DNA of 5,797 bases, taken from Desulfobacula sp. (lineage in GTDB: Bacteria > Desulfobacterota > Desulfobacteria > Desulfobacterales > Desulfobacteraceae). The translations under genes and the position numbers were made by a program. Numbering within the stretch: the first letter of the stretch is position 1; every line of letters starts with the position of its first letter. Below, one piece after another: positions 1 to 5,797 of the stretch. Location of the stretch: assembly GCA_023139225.1 (NCBI GenBank), contig JAGLNZ010000621.1, positions 1 through 5,797 of the forward strand, given 5' to 3'. The notes under the pieces are model-generated. The model searched no databases, had not been told where the DNA came from, and was given only the letters and a program-made list of their open reading frames with translations.

Positions 1-1829
1 ATAACGACCCCGGGATTCTCTATTCTCAGGGCCATATCCGGCATATTGGGCGCCGGCCCCAGATATTCATGCAGATCTTTCTGGCTCACAACAAAATTTT
101 TAGATTCTCCTTCGGCGATCTTGCTTGCAACCCCCCTGCATATCGATCCGATATTCCTTTCCAGATTCCGCAGCCCCGATTCCCTTGTATATCCTGAAAT
201 AATCTTTTTAACCGCACTGGATGTAATTTTAATATGGGTTGATTTCAGGCCGTTGGCTTGTCTTTGCCTGGGAATCAGATACCGGGTGGCAATTTTTAAT
301 TTTTCTTCCTCGGTATATCCGCTTAGCTCCAGAACCTCCATCCTGTCCCGCAGGGGGGCGGGGATGGTATGAAGCACATTTGCCGTGGTTAAAAACATCA
401 CATCGGAAAGATCAAAAGGTACATCCAGATAATGATCTGAAAACGAAAAGTTCTGCTCCGGGTCCAGAACTTCCAGAAGAGCGGAAGAAGGATCACCATG
501 ATAGGATGAATCCACCTTGTCTATCTCATCCAGCATGAACACGGGATTTTTTGTACCGGCTTTTCTCAAATGCTGAATTATCCTTCCCGGAAGTGCGCCC
601 ACATAGGTCCTTCTATGTCCTCTGATTTCAGCTTCATCGCGAAGCCCGCCAAGGGCTATTCTGACAAACTGCCGGCCCAGGGCGCGGGCTATAGATCTGC
701 CAAGGGATGTTTTTCCGGTTCCAGGCGGGCCGAAAAAGCAGAGGATCGGGCCTTTTGAATCATCTTTCAGTTTTCGGACAGCCAAATATTCAAGAATTCT
801 TTTTTTAGGCTTTTCAAGGCCATAATGATCATTATTCAGTATTCTTCTTGCCTCTTTAATGTCCAGCTTGTCTTTAGAACTCTCATTCCAGGGTAATGAT
901 GTCAGCCAGTCAAGATAGGTTGATGCCACCACATATTCAGAAGAAGAAGGGTGCATCCGTGACAGGCGCTGCAACTCTCGTTCCGCTTCTTTTTTCGCCT
1001 CCTGGGGTAAATCTTTTTCTTCAATTTTCGCTCGGTATTCTTTTATCTCAACACTTTCGTCTCCTGTTTCACCCAATTCCTCTTTAATGGCTTTGAGCTG
1101 CTGACGAAGATAGTATTCGCGTTGCCTTTTATCCATATCTTCTTTTACCTGGTTTTGAATCTTGGAGCCCATTTCAAGAATCTCCAATTGATCATTCACC
1201 AGCCGGGTCACTTTTCTCAAGCGCTTATTGACATCCAGCAACTCGATAACCTTTTGTTTTTCCAAAACAGGGGCATTAATGGTGGAGGCCACCATATCCG
1301 CCAGGACATTGGGTTCCTGCAATGATTTGATCATATGGCCCATTTCTGACGGAAGCCCCGGAGACAGGTCTACGACTTTCTCATACTGTTCGATAATATT
1401 GGCCATCAAAGCCCTGTTTTCTTTGTTCCTATCGGCATTTCTACTTTTCATGACATCAATTCTGGCCTGCATATATTTTTTGTCCTGTAGAAACTCTTTG
1501 ACTTTGAAACGGTTTAAGCCCTGTATTAAAAGCTGGGCTTTATCATCTTCCATTTTAGACATTTTCAAAATAATGGCCACTGTACCGATCCTGTGGAGAT
1601 CCTCTGCCGTATGTCTTGAATCAATATCCGATCTCTTGGATAAAAGCAGTCCCAGCATTCGATTCCCCGACATGGCCTCATCAATCAGCTCGACTGCTTC
1701 ATTTTGAATCAATACCAGGGGCAGTACCATTTTCGGGAAAAGATTGGTGTCAACAATGGGAAGGATAGGTATAATGTCCGGGATGTTATCTGATGTTATA
1801 TTGGGTGAGGGTGACTTAAGATCATCCAT
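1..1829 (-). CDS. lon: ATP-dependent Lon protease (endopeptidase La), C-terminus outside the window
   Basis: Cytoplasmic AAA+ serine protease that unfolds and degrades damaged and some regulatory proteins. The window holds 609 codons of a family usually near 780-820 residues. I translated the whole stretch and found no frameshift or stop. The N-terminal substrate-binding domain and coiled helical region span about residues 15-310 (DKRQREYYLRQQLKAIKEELG is typical). The AAA+ module follows: Walker A GPPGTGKT at 367-374, Walker B VFMLDEIDK at 430-438, sensor-1 Asn484 in FLTTAN, and the RESGLRNLER sensor-2 segment at 549-558 with Arg554. The translation stops just before the expected GLAWT start of the protease domain, so the catalytic Ser-Lys dyad cannot be checked. 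The ATG at 1829 is preceded by AAAAGGA with a rather long 11-nt spacer. It lies 30 bp after the hsp20 stop, so co-transcription is likely. Family assignment is certain; activity is inferred. Confidence 0.97.
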   Translation of the reverse strand, partial: MDDLKSPSPNITSDNIPDIIPILPIVDTNLFPKMVLPLVLIQNEAVELIDEAMSGNRMLGLLLSKRSDIDSRHTAEDLHRIGTVAIILKMSKMEDDKAQLLIQGLNRFKVKEFLQDKKYMQARIDVMKSRNADRNKENRALMANIIEQYEKVVDLSPGLPSEMGHMIKSLQEPNVLADMVASTINAPVLEKQKVIELLDVNKRLRKVTRLVNDQLEILEMGSKIQNQVKEDMDKRQREYYLRQQLKAIKEELGETGDESVEIKEYRAKIEEKDLPQEAKKEAERELQRLSRMHPSSSEYVVASTYLDWLTSLPWNESSKDKLDIKEARRILNNDHYGLEKPKKRILEYLAVRKLKDDSKGPILCFFGPPGTGKTSLGRSIARALGRQFVRIALGGLRDEAEIRGHRRTYVGALPGRIIQHLRKAGTKNPVFMLDEIDKVDSSYHGDPSSALLEVLDPEQNFSFSDHYLDVPFDLSDVMFLTTANVLHTIPAPLRDRMEVLELSGYTEEEKLKIATRYLIPRQRQANGLKSTHIKITSSAVKKIISGYTRESGLRNLERNIGSICRGVASKIAEGESKNFVVSQKDLHEYLGPAPNMPDMALRIENPGVV

Positions 1830-1859
1830 TATAGTCTGGTTCCTTTTGGAATCTATGGC

Positions 1860-2312
1860 TTAAATGAAATCTATGGAAACATTTCGTTTACTCTTAATAT
1901 TTTCGGTAAACAATTTTCCAAAAACAAGCTCTAAAAAGCCATTGGAAAATGTAGCCGATACTTTTTCAACATCAATAACACTTGGCAGATACAGTACCCG
2001 TTCAAACTGTCCGAATTGTATTTCTGCAAGCCTGTATGTTGCTGTCCGGTCAGGATGATTACTTTTTCTGCTTCCTGTAATCTTTACGGCTTTGTTACTC
2101 ACTTCAATAACAATATCTTCTTTTCTTACGCCTGCTATCTCAGCCTGGATAATAATTTTGTTTCTTGTTTCAAATATATCCATCTGGGGCTTCCATATCC
2201 TCGCTGAAAAACAGAACATGGGATTGACGGATTGAAACATCTCTTCAAAAGATTTTTCTTTTGCTGCCTGTGTCTCAATATTATCTCCAAACCGAATTTC
2301 TATGTGTTTCAT
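1860..2312 (-). CDS. hsp20: Small heat-shock protein, Hsp20/alpha-crystallin family
   Basis: ATP-independent holdase chaperone that binds unfolding proteins and keeps them soluble for refolding or degradation, normally as a large cytoplasmic oligomer. The 150 residues match the family's usual 140-160. A short N-terminal arm (1-39) precedes the alpha-crystallin domain (about 40-135). Recognisable landmarks are W40-K-P-x-M-D-I-F-E, the AEIAGVRKEDIVIEV strand region (57-71), YRLAEIQFGQFER (93-105) and the hallmark A-x-F-x-N-G-F-L at 120-127. The last residues contain V145-S-I147, a plausible version of the C-terminal [IV]-x-[IV] motif that docks neighbouring subunits. The start is fixed by AGGAG six bases upstream. 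The gene lies just upstream of lon on the same strand, suggesting a joint stress operon in which held clients can pass to the protease; that hand-over is inference. It has its own likely promoter. Confidence 0.96.
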   Translation of the reverse strand: MKHIEIRFGDNIETQAAKEKSFEEMFQSVNPMFCFSARIWKPQMDIFETRNKIIIQAEIAGVRKEDIVIEVSNKAVKITGSRKSNHPDRTATYRLAEIQFGQFERVLYLPSVIDVEKVSATFSNGFLELVFGKLFTENIKSKRNVSIDFI

Positions 2313-2318
2313 ATAAAA

Positions 2319-2323
2319 CTCCT
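2319..2323 (-). promoter_or_regulatory. Ribosome binding site of hsp20
   Basis: On the minus strand AGGAG is followed by six bases (TTTTAT) and then the ATG at 2312. This is close to the ideal Shine-Dalgarno sequence and spacing. It is clearly stronger than the site in front of lon, which fits the chaperone being made in larger amounts than the protease. Confidence 0.85.
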
Positions 2324-2340
2324 GATGATACTGTTAAATC

Positions 2341-2355
2341 GATCATCTGATGATC
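2341..2355. promoter_or_regulatory. 15-bp palindrome at the predicted hsp20 start site, possible operator
   Basis: GATCATC-T-GATGATC is a perfect inverted repeat with 7-bp arms around a single central base. It lies immediately downstream of the predicted -10 and overlaps the predicted transcription start, a position where a dimeric repressor would block initiation. I do not recognise it as the site of a known regulator. It could also form a small hairpin in the leader, but with one unpaired base that is unlikely. Confidence 0.4.
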
Positions 2356-2390
2356 TTGTAAAGATAACATTTGAATCAAATCTTGTAAAG
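2353..2390 (-). repeat. 11-bp direct repeat over the hsp20 promoter
   Basis: CTTTACAAGAT occurs twice on the minus strand, at 2390-2380 and 2363-2353, an exact 11-bp match with a 27-bp period. The upstream copy contains the predicted -35 hexamer. The downstream copy overlaps the edge of the predicted -10 and the predicted start site. Each copy carries TTTACA, so the second could also be the -35 of a weaker tandem promoter (TTTAAC 18 bp downstream). It could equally be a pair of regulator binding sites. The repeat is seen directly; its role is inferred. Confidence 0.5.
2361..2389 (-). promoter_or_regulatory. Candidate sigma-70-type promoter of hsp20-lon
   Basis: On the minus strand TTTACA (2389-2384, five of six matches to the -35 consensus) is separated by exactly 17 bp from TATCTT (2366-2361, four of six matches to the -10 consensus). 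The -10 is preceded by TGT, giving an extended -10. Transcription would begin near 2354 with a leader of roughly 42 nt. I do not see the CTTGAA / CCCCAT pattern of a sigma-32 heat-shock promoter or a CIRCE element. Start site and sigma factor are predictions. Confidence 0.5.
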
Positions 2391-2589
2391 CTGTATATAA
2401 TAAAGACCATTTCACAAAAAACTTTTAAACACTTAAAATAGAATCCATGTGAAGGTAAATGCATTTTCCATACCGGATGATTTTTTTTAAATTAGCTGAT
2501 AAATTTTAGCATTTTCAAGAACCCGGGATTGAAGGCTCAAGCCAAGGCTGAGCTCATTGCAGGGGCCACGGAGGGATTTTGAAATACCA

Positions 2590-2607
2590 TGGCAATGGTG
2601 CTTGCCA
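2590..2607. repeat. Short inverted repeat TGGCAA-N6-TTGCCA
   Basis: Perfect 6-bp arms surround a 6-bp spacer. This spacing would suit a dimeric DNA-binding protein, but no promoter or gene start can be tied to it. It may simply lie within the decayed reading frame. Confidence 0.3.
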
Positions 2608-2686
2608 ACGTCAAATATTTGTCTATGTCAATTACCTGTCAAATTTATAACAAAACAACCCAGAATGTAATGGCATAGGAGAATGA

Positions 2687-2699
2687 CATTGCAGCAATG
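2687..2699. repeat. 13-bp palindrome CATTGC-A-GCAATG
   Basis: A perfect inverted repeat with 6-bp arms and one central base lies about 65 bp beyond the kinase stop codon. No T-run follows on either strand, so it is not a terminator. No function can be assigned. Confidence 0.3.
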
Positions 2700-2762
2700 A
2701 TGAGAAAATTATTTCATATTTTAAGGCAAAAAACTTCCCAACCAGCAGAACCATAATAGTTT

Positions 2763-4361
2763 TTATGTGTTATCAAGGATCTTGCGCAGGGCTCTTGAAA
2801 ACTGATTCAAAGAAAATGGCTTTTGAATAAAGCCATGGCATCCCCGGTTTAAAAACCCCTCTATCTTATCATCAACTGCATACCCTGTGGATATCAGTAT
2901 TTTAGCATCCTCCCGGATATTTTTAATCTGGGCAAACGCCTGCTTCCCGTTCATTTTCGGCATGATCAGATCAAGGACGACCAAAGAAATTTCATCTTGA
3001 TAGATCCTGAATATCTCCACCGCCTCCAACCCGTTTCGGGCGATAATCGGTTTATATCCGAGCTTTTCCAAAAAATTCTTGCCCACATTAATAATTTCTT
3101 CTTCGTCATCCACCAGCAGCACGGTTTCAGAGCCTTTCTCCATTTGCTCAAAGGTTTGCGATTCTTCTTTTATCTCTTCTACCTGGATATTGTCGGATGC
3201 CGGCAACCAGACATGAAAACTTGCACCTTTCTCTTTTTCGCTTTCAACCAGAATAAAACCGCCATGATTTTTTACAATACCATAAACAGTTGACAGGCCA
3301 AGCCCTCTTCCTTTTTTATCGTCAATTTCTTTTGTTGAAAAAAACGGATCAAATATTTTATTCTGGGTTTCCAGATCCATTCCGATACCGGTATCTTTGA
3401 TGGTCAACTTAATGTAACGTCCCGGATTAACCTCAAAGGGATAATCATGCTCTTCTTTAACAAAATCATTTTGAGTTATCACAAAAATTTCACCCTGTTC
3501 CGGCAAAGCCTGGGAGGCGTTGATCAACAGGTTTAACAACACCTGCTCAAGCTGTGAGTGGTCTGCTTCAACCAGATGAAGCTTTTCTTCATAAGCTTCA
3601 TGAACAATAATATCTTTTCGGGTGGGCTTAAAAATTTTCAAAGCCATGGAAACCAGCTCATTGACATTCAACACTGAAGTCTGATATTTTCCGCCCCTTG
3701 CAAACCCGAGCAACCGGCTTGTCAGCTCTGCTGCGGTTTTCACAAGCCGACCGATATGCTTGACGTGAGCCGTAACTTTTTCAGTGGCGGACATATCAAT
3801 CTGCATTAGCGATAAATGCCCCTGAACACCCATTAAAATATTATTAAAATCATGGGATATCCCACCGGCCAGCACCCCGATAGCCTCCATTTTCTGGGCC
3901 TGCTGAAGCTGAATCTGAAGCAGTTTTAATTCTGAAATATCTGTAATTACAAAAATAATTCCCTTAGACGGCTCTTCCTTACTGAGTCTTGACGTCCTGA
4001 TCCTACAATTAAATAATGTACCGTCTTTTCTTACAAGCCTTGTTTCAACTATGCCGTTGCCAAACTCATCCACTTTGGAATACAGATCAACCCCGACCCT
4101 GTCATACTCTTTTTGATCGGCGTAAAAAATTCTTGTATTTTTGCCTGTCAAAGAATGGGGTCCATACCCAAGCATTGAGCAGAATATATCATTGGTCCAG
4201 CCAAGAACCCTGTTTTTGATAATCCCAATCCCTGCCGGAGACGATTCTAAGACGGCTTTCATTTCCCGGCGGCTCAACTCCTGCTCATTTAAATCAAATT
4301 GTTCGCGGGAAACCGACTGGTCTCTGGAATATTCTTCATACCCGCTATGCTTAGGTTTCAT
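2763..4361 (-). CDS. Cytoplasmic PAS-domain hybrid sensor histidine kinase with C-terminal receiver
   Basis: Autophosphorylating signal-transduction kinase that passes phosphate from His to its own Asp. Domains over 532 residues: a charged N-terminal helix (1-32); one PAS sensor domain (about 33-145, ending in the PAC-like RLVRKDGTLFNCRIRTS and VITDISELK); HisKA with phospho-acceptor His170 in LAGGISHDFNNIL; HATPase_c with Asn281 in the N box, DTGIGM at 323-328, FDPFFSTK at 337-344 and GRGLGLSTVYGIV at 351-363; a short linker; and a receiver (412-532) with acidic pair Asp418-Asp419, acceptor Asp464 in LDLIMPKMNG, Thr492 and Lys514 in QKPF. All key residues are present. There is no signal peptide or membrane segment, so the signal is probably intracellular. 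The start is supported by GGTGA seven bases upstream. No partner regulator or histidine phosphotransfer protein is adjacent, so its target and signal are unknown. Confidence 0.95.
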   Translation of the reverse strand: MKPKHSGYEEYSRDQSVSREQFDLNEQELSRREMKAVLESSPAGIGIIKNRVLGWTNDIFCSMLGYGPHSLTGKNTRIFYADQKEYDRVGVDLYSKVDEFGNGIVETRLVRKDGTLFNCRIRTSRLSKEEPSKGIIFVITDISELKLLQIQLQQAQKMEAIGVLAGGISHDFNNILMGVQGHLSLMQIDMSATEKVTAHVKHIGRLVKTAAELTSRLLGFARGGKYQTSVLNVNELVSMALKIFKPTRKDIIVHEAYEEKLHLVEADHSQLEQVLLNLLINASQALPEQGEIFVITQNDFVKEEHDYPFEVNPGRYIKLTIKDTGIGMDLETQNKIFDPFFSTKEIDDKKGRGLGLSTVYGIVKNHGGFILVESEKEKGASFHVWLPASDNIQVEEIKEESQTFEQMEKGSETVLLVDDEEEIINVGKNFLEKLGYKPIIARNGLEAVEIFRIYQDEISLVVLDLIMPKMNGKQAFAQIKNIREDAKILISTGYAVDDKIEGFLNRGCHGFIQKPFSLNQFSRALRKILDNT

Positions 4362-4368
4362 AAAAAAA

Positions 4369-4373
4369 TCACC
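4369..4373 (-). promoter_or_regulatory. Ribosome binding site of the sensor kinase gene
   Basis: The minus strand reads GGGTGAT, whose GGTGA core pairs with the anti-Shine-Dalgarno end of 16S rRNA, followed by seven bases (a T-run) and the ATG at 4361. It supports this start over the internal Met34. Confidence 0.65.
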
Positions 4374-4391
4374 CGCTGTCTATTAGATAAT

Positions 4392-4420
4392 TTGACTGCA
4401 TATCCACTAACTGTTAAGTA
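4392..4420 (+). promoter_or_regulatory. Weak candidate promoter for lnt
   Basis: TTGACT (4392-4397, five of six matches to the -35 consensus) is followed after 17 bp by TAAGTA (4415-4420), a poor -10 that is preceded by TGT. It overlaps the kinase promoter on the other strand, so the two could interfere. lnt is the first gene in this direction, so a promoter should lie here, but this exact one is uncertain. Confidence 0.3.
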
Positions 4421-4425
4421 TAGCA
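4417..4425 (-). promoter_or_regulatory. Candidate extended -10 promoter of the sensor kinase gene
   Basis: TGCTATACT on the minus strand combines a TGn extension with a -10 matching the consensus at five of six positions. No good -35 lies 16-18 bp upstream, which is common for extended -10 promoters; the upstream DNA is A/T-tract rich. Transcription would start near 4410, leaving a leader of about 49 nt. Confidence 0.45.
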
Positions 4426-4454
4426 AACTTTTTTTAATAATATAAGACAAGATA

Positions 4455-5797
4455 ATGATTGTTCAAAAAAACAATTCCTTTTTGCTCAAATACTTTCCGG
4501 CAATGACGAGCGGCCTTCTTTTAACGCTGGCTTTTCCCAAAACAGAGTTCTCATACCTTGCTTTTTTTGCCCTGACCCCCTGGCTTGTATCCATCCGGTC
4601 CATGACATCGAAAGAGTCTTTTTACAGCGGTTTTATTGCAGGAGTTTTCCATTTTTCCACCCTTATTTACTGGATTGTCCCAACCGTACATGTATATGGC
4701 GGACTTCATATAGTTCTTGCTATTTCCACACTCATCCTTTTATGCTTCTACTTGGCACTGTACCCGGCACTTTTTGCCTTTCTTCTGCAAAAGATAGATT
4801 CAAAATCGTGTTTCACACCCTTATTGGCATCCTGTATCTGGACAGGTCTTGAGTATATCAGAACCTATGCGTTTACAGGCTTTTCATGGGGGGCTTTGGG
4901 ATACAGCCAGTATAAAAACCTATTATTAATCCAGATTGCCGATTTTTCAGGGGTTTATGGGGTATCATTTCTCATTATCCTTGTGAACTATCTTCTGGCC
5001 GTTATATGGTTGTCCTTTAAAAACAGGCGCTGGAAAAAAAATTTCATCCCTATAATTTATACTGTCCTACTTATTGCAGGGGCTGTTTTTTACGGCAACC
5101 AGAAAATCAATATCATCGATTCCCAAATTGAAACCGCACAAAAAACAATCATTAAGGTTGTCCAGGGTAATATTAAACAGGATTTAAAATGGAGTGCTGC
5201 ATTTAAGACCCGGACTGTAGAAAAATATATCCATCTTTCCAGTACTGGATCAAAAAAGGCTGACCTTGTGATATGGCCGGAAACCGCCCTGCCGTTTTAT
5301 TACGGTCTTGACAGGAACTTATCAAACCAGGTGGACCGCTGTGTGAGGTCATTAAAAACAAACTTTCTGATCGGAAGCCCTGCATTCAAGTCTGATGAAA
5401 ATCAAGTCCAATTTTACAATCGGGCTTATATGCTGAACCGGTTTTCCATTGTTACAGGAACATATGACAAGCATCACCTCGTACCCTTCGGAGAATATGT
5501 CCCTTTTGGGAATTATCTGACATTTTTAGGAAAAATTACTGCCCAGGCAGGGAATTTTTCCATTGGCGATAAAACATTTTTACCCCTTAAATTCAATGAT
5601 CATAAAACAGGTGTGCTCATCTGCTTTGAAATTTTGTTTCCATCCATTGCATCCAAATTTGTAAAAAACAAGGCTGATATCCTTACCACAATCACCAATG
5701 ACGCCTGGTTCGGGCACACCTCGGCTGCTTTGCAGCATTTTTCCATTGCCGTATTCCGGGCCGTTGAAACCCGAAGAACCATAGCAAGAGCTGCAAA
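4455..5797 (+). CDS. lnt: Apolipoprotein N-acyltransferase, C-terminus outside the window
   Basis: Inner-membrane enzyme that transfers an acyl chain from a phospholipid to the N-terminal diacylglyceryl-cysteine of apolipoproteins, the last step of lipoprotein maturation after Lgt and LspA. The window holds 447 codons of a family usually near 500. Residues 1-215 are strongly hydrophobic with about six to eight membrane segments (for example 14-28, 56-75, 83-112, 157-188, 197-214) and include the family-like segment FTGFSWGALGYSQ. From about 230 a nitrilase-type domain faces the periplasm: catalytic Glu276 in WPETALP, Lys339 in YDKHHLVPFGEYVPF (with Glu347) and nucleophile Cys390 in LICFEILFP, then NDAWFG (415-420) and the RAVETRRTIARAA helix. 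The missing end should carry the last membrane segment. The frame closes at TAA 4443, so ATG 4455 is the first start, but its Shine-Dalgarno is poor (AAGACAAG). ATG 4503 is a less likely alternative because it would trim the first membrane segment. Confidence 0.96.
   Translation, partial: MIVQKNNSFLLKYFPAMTSGLLLTLAFPKTEFSYLAFFALTPWLVSIRSMTSKESFYSGFIAGVFHFSTLIYWIVPTVHVYGGLHIVLAISTLILLCFYLALYPALFAFLLQKIDSKSCFTPLLASCIWTGLEYIRTYAFTGFSWGALGYSQYKNLLLIQIADFSGVYGVSFLIILVNYLLAVIWLSFKNRRWKKNFIPIIYTVLLIAGAVFYGNQKINIIDSQIETAQKTIIKVVQGNIKQDLKWSAAFKTRTVEKYIHLSSTGSKKADLVIWPETALPFYYGLDRNLSNQVDRCVRSLKTNFLIGSPAFKSDENQVQFYNRAYMLNRFSIVTGTYDKHHLVPFGEYVPFGNYLTFLGKITAQAGNFSIGDKTFLPLKFNDHKTGVLICFEILFPSIASKFVKNKADILTTITNDAWFGHTSAALQHFSIAVFRAVETRRTIARAA

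Larger units (their letters stand above)
2520..2756 (+). pseudogene. Possible decayed gene fragment with two in-frame stops
   Basis: One plus-strand frame (codons starting at multiples of three) reads as protein-like sequence over about 78 codons, broken by TGA at 2580 and TAG at 2676 and ending at TAA TAG (2754-2759). The pieces include KAQAKAELIAGATEGF, then NTMAMVLANVKYLSMSIT, then ENDIAAMMRKLFHIL. They have the Ala/Met/Leu-rich look of a helical protein, and the frame begins inside a GC-richer patch unlike the flanking AT-rich DNA. No good start or ribosome binding site is visible, and upstream the frame closes at 2493. I do not recognise the family. Chance is a real alternative, as is a pair of unrelated tiny reading frames (29 and 19 codons from ATG at 2589 and 2697). 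Confidence 0.25.
2391..2762. other. Gene-free stretch between hsp20 and the sensor kinase gene
   Basis: No intact gene of convincing length is present on either strand. The part from 2391 to about 2515 is very AT-rich. A GC-richer patch at about 2520-2585 follows and contains an imperfect hairpin at 2535-2553 (GCTCA and TGAGC arms). Neither it nor the sequence after the kinase stop has the strong stem plus T-run of an intrinsic terminator. The rest holds two short inverted repeats and a disrupted plus-strand reading frame, listed separately. Confidence 0.6.

Noticed and set aside
46..1707. Several plus-strand open frames of 60-160 codons across the lon region.
   Set aside because: They lie antisense to a continuous, fully conserved lon reading frame and their translations look like no known protein.
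1..1829. Possible disruption of lon, since no complete reading frame with a stop lies in the window.
   Set aside because: Codon-by-codon translation is uninterrupted from the ATG to the left edge; the gene is simply cut by the window boundary.
1864..2441. Plus-strand open frames of 63-69 codons over hsp20 and its upstream region.
   Set aside because: The ones inside the gene are antisense shadows of the conserved alpha-crystallin domain. The one reaching 2441 has no ribosome site and reads as low-complexity AT-rich sequence.
2520..2545. Minus-strand CCCGGGTTC resembles the T-arm of a tRNA.
   Set aside because: The rest of the T-arm does not pair (CCCGGGTTC is followed by TTGAAAATG), and no acceptor stem, D-arm, anticodon arm or CCA end fits around it.
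2535..2553. Hairpin as a possible intrinsic terminator of the sensor kinase transcript.
   Set aside because: The stem is imperfect and no T-run follows on either strand; it also lies more than 200 bp beyond the kinase stop.
2588..2607. Sigma-54-like TGGCA...TTGC on both strands.
   Set aside because: The spacing between GG and GC is one base too long on both strands, sigma-54 spacing is strict, and no gene starts nearby. The match follows from the inverted repeat.
5203..5782. Minus-strand open frames of 60 codons inside lnt.
   Set aside because: They are antisense to the conserved nitrilase domain of lnt, with no ribosome site or recognisable motif.

Overview
This window carries four protein-coding genes from a Gram-negative, moderately AT-rich bacterium. 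Two are complete and two run off the ends. The outer-membrane lipoprotein enzyme Lnt shows a Gram-negative envelope. The style of the PAS/histidine kinase/receiver hybrid and the hsp20-lon pairing fit Desulfobacterota, perhaps Desulfobacteraceae. That taxonomic placement is an inference from protein style, not from a marker gene.

Layout. Positions 1-1829 (minus strand) hold the first 609 codons of an ATP-dependent Lon protease; its proteolytic domain lies beyond the left edge. Positions 1860-2312 (minus) hold a complete small heat-shock protein of the Hsp20/alpha-crystallin family, 30 bp upstream of lon and almost certainly in the same transcript. A good ribosome binding site and a sigma-70-like promoter lie upstream of hsp20. 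The promoter region carries an 11-bp direct repeat and a perfect 15-bp palindrome. Positions 2391-2762 have no intact gene. They contain a GC-richer patch, two short inverted repeats and a plus-strand reading frame that looks protein-like but is broken by a TGA and a TAG. Positions 2763-4361 (minus) hold a complete cytoplasmic hybrid sensor kinase (PAS, HisKA, HATPase, receiver). A 93-bp divergent intergenic region with overlapping candidate promoters separates it from lnt, which starts at 4455 (plus) and runs off the right edge after 447 codons.

How the genes work together. Hsp20 holds unfolding proteins and Lon degrades damaged ones, so the left pair is a protein quality-control operon. The hybrid kinase is an orphan here: no separate response regulator or output gene is visible. 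Lnt performs the final N-acylation step of lipoprotein maturation and has no obvious link to the kinase beyond the shared promoter region. Both partial genes read through without frameshifts.

I see no CRISPR array, RNA gene, intact mobile element or clearly novel system. The least explained part is the 2341-2762 region: the operator-like repeats at hsp20 and the decayed reading frame.
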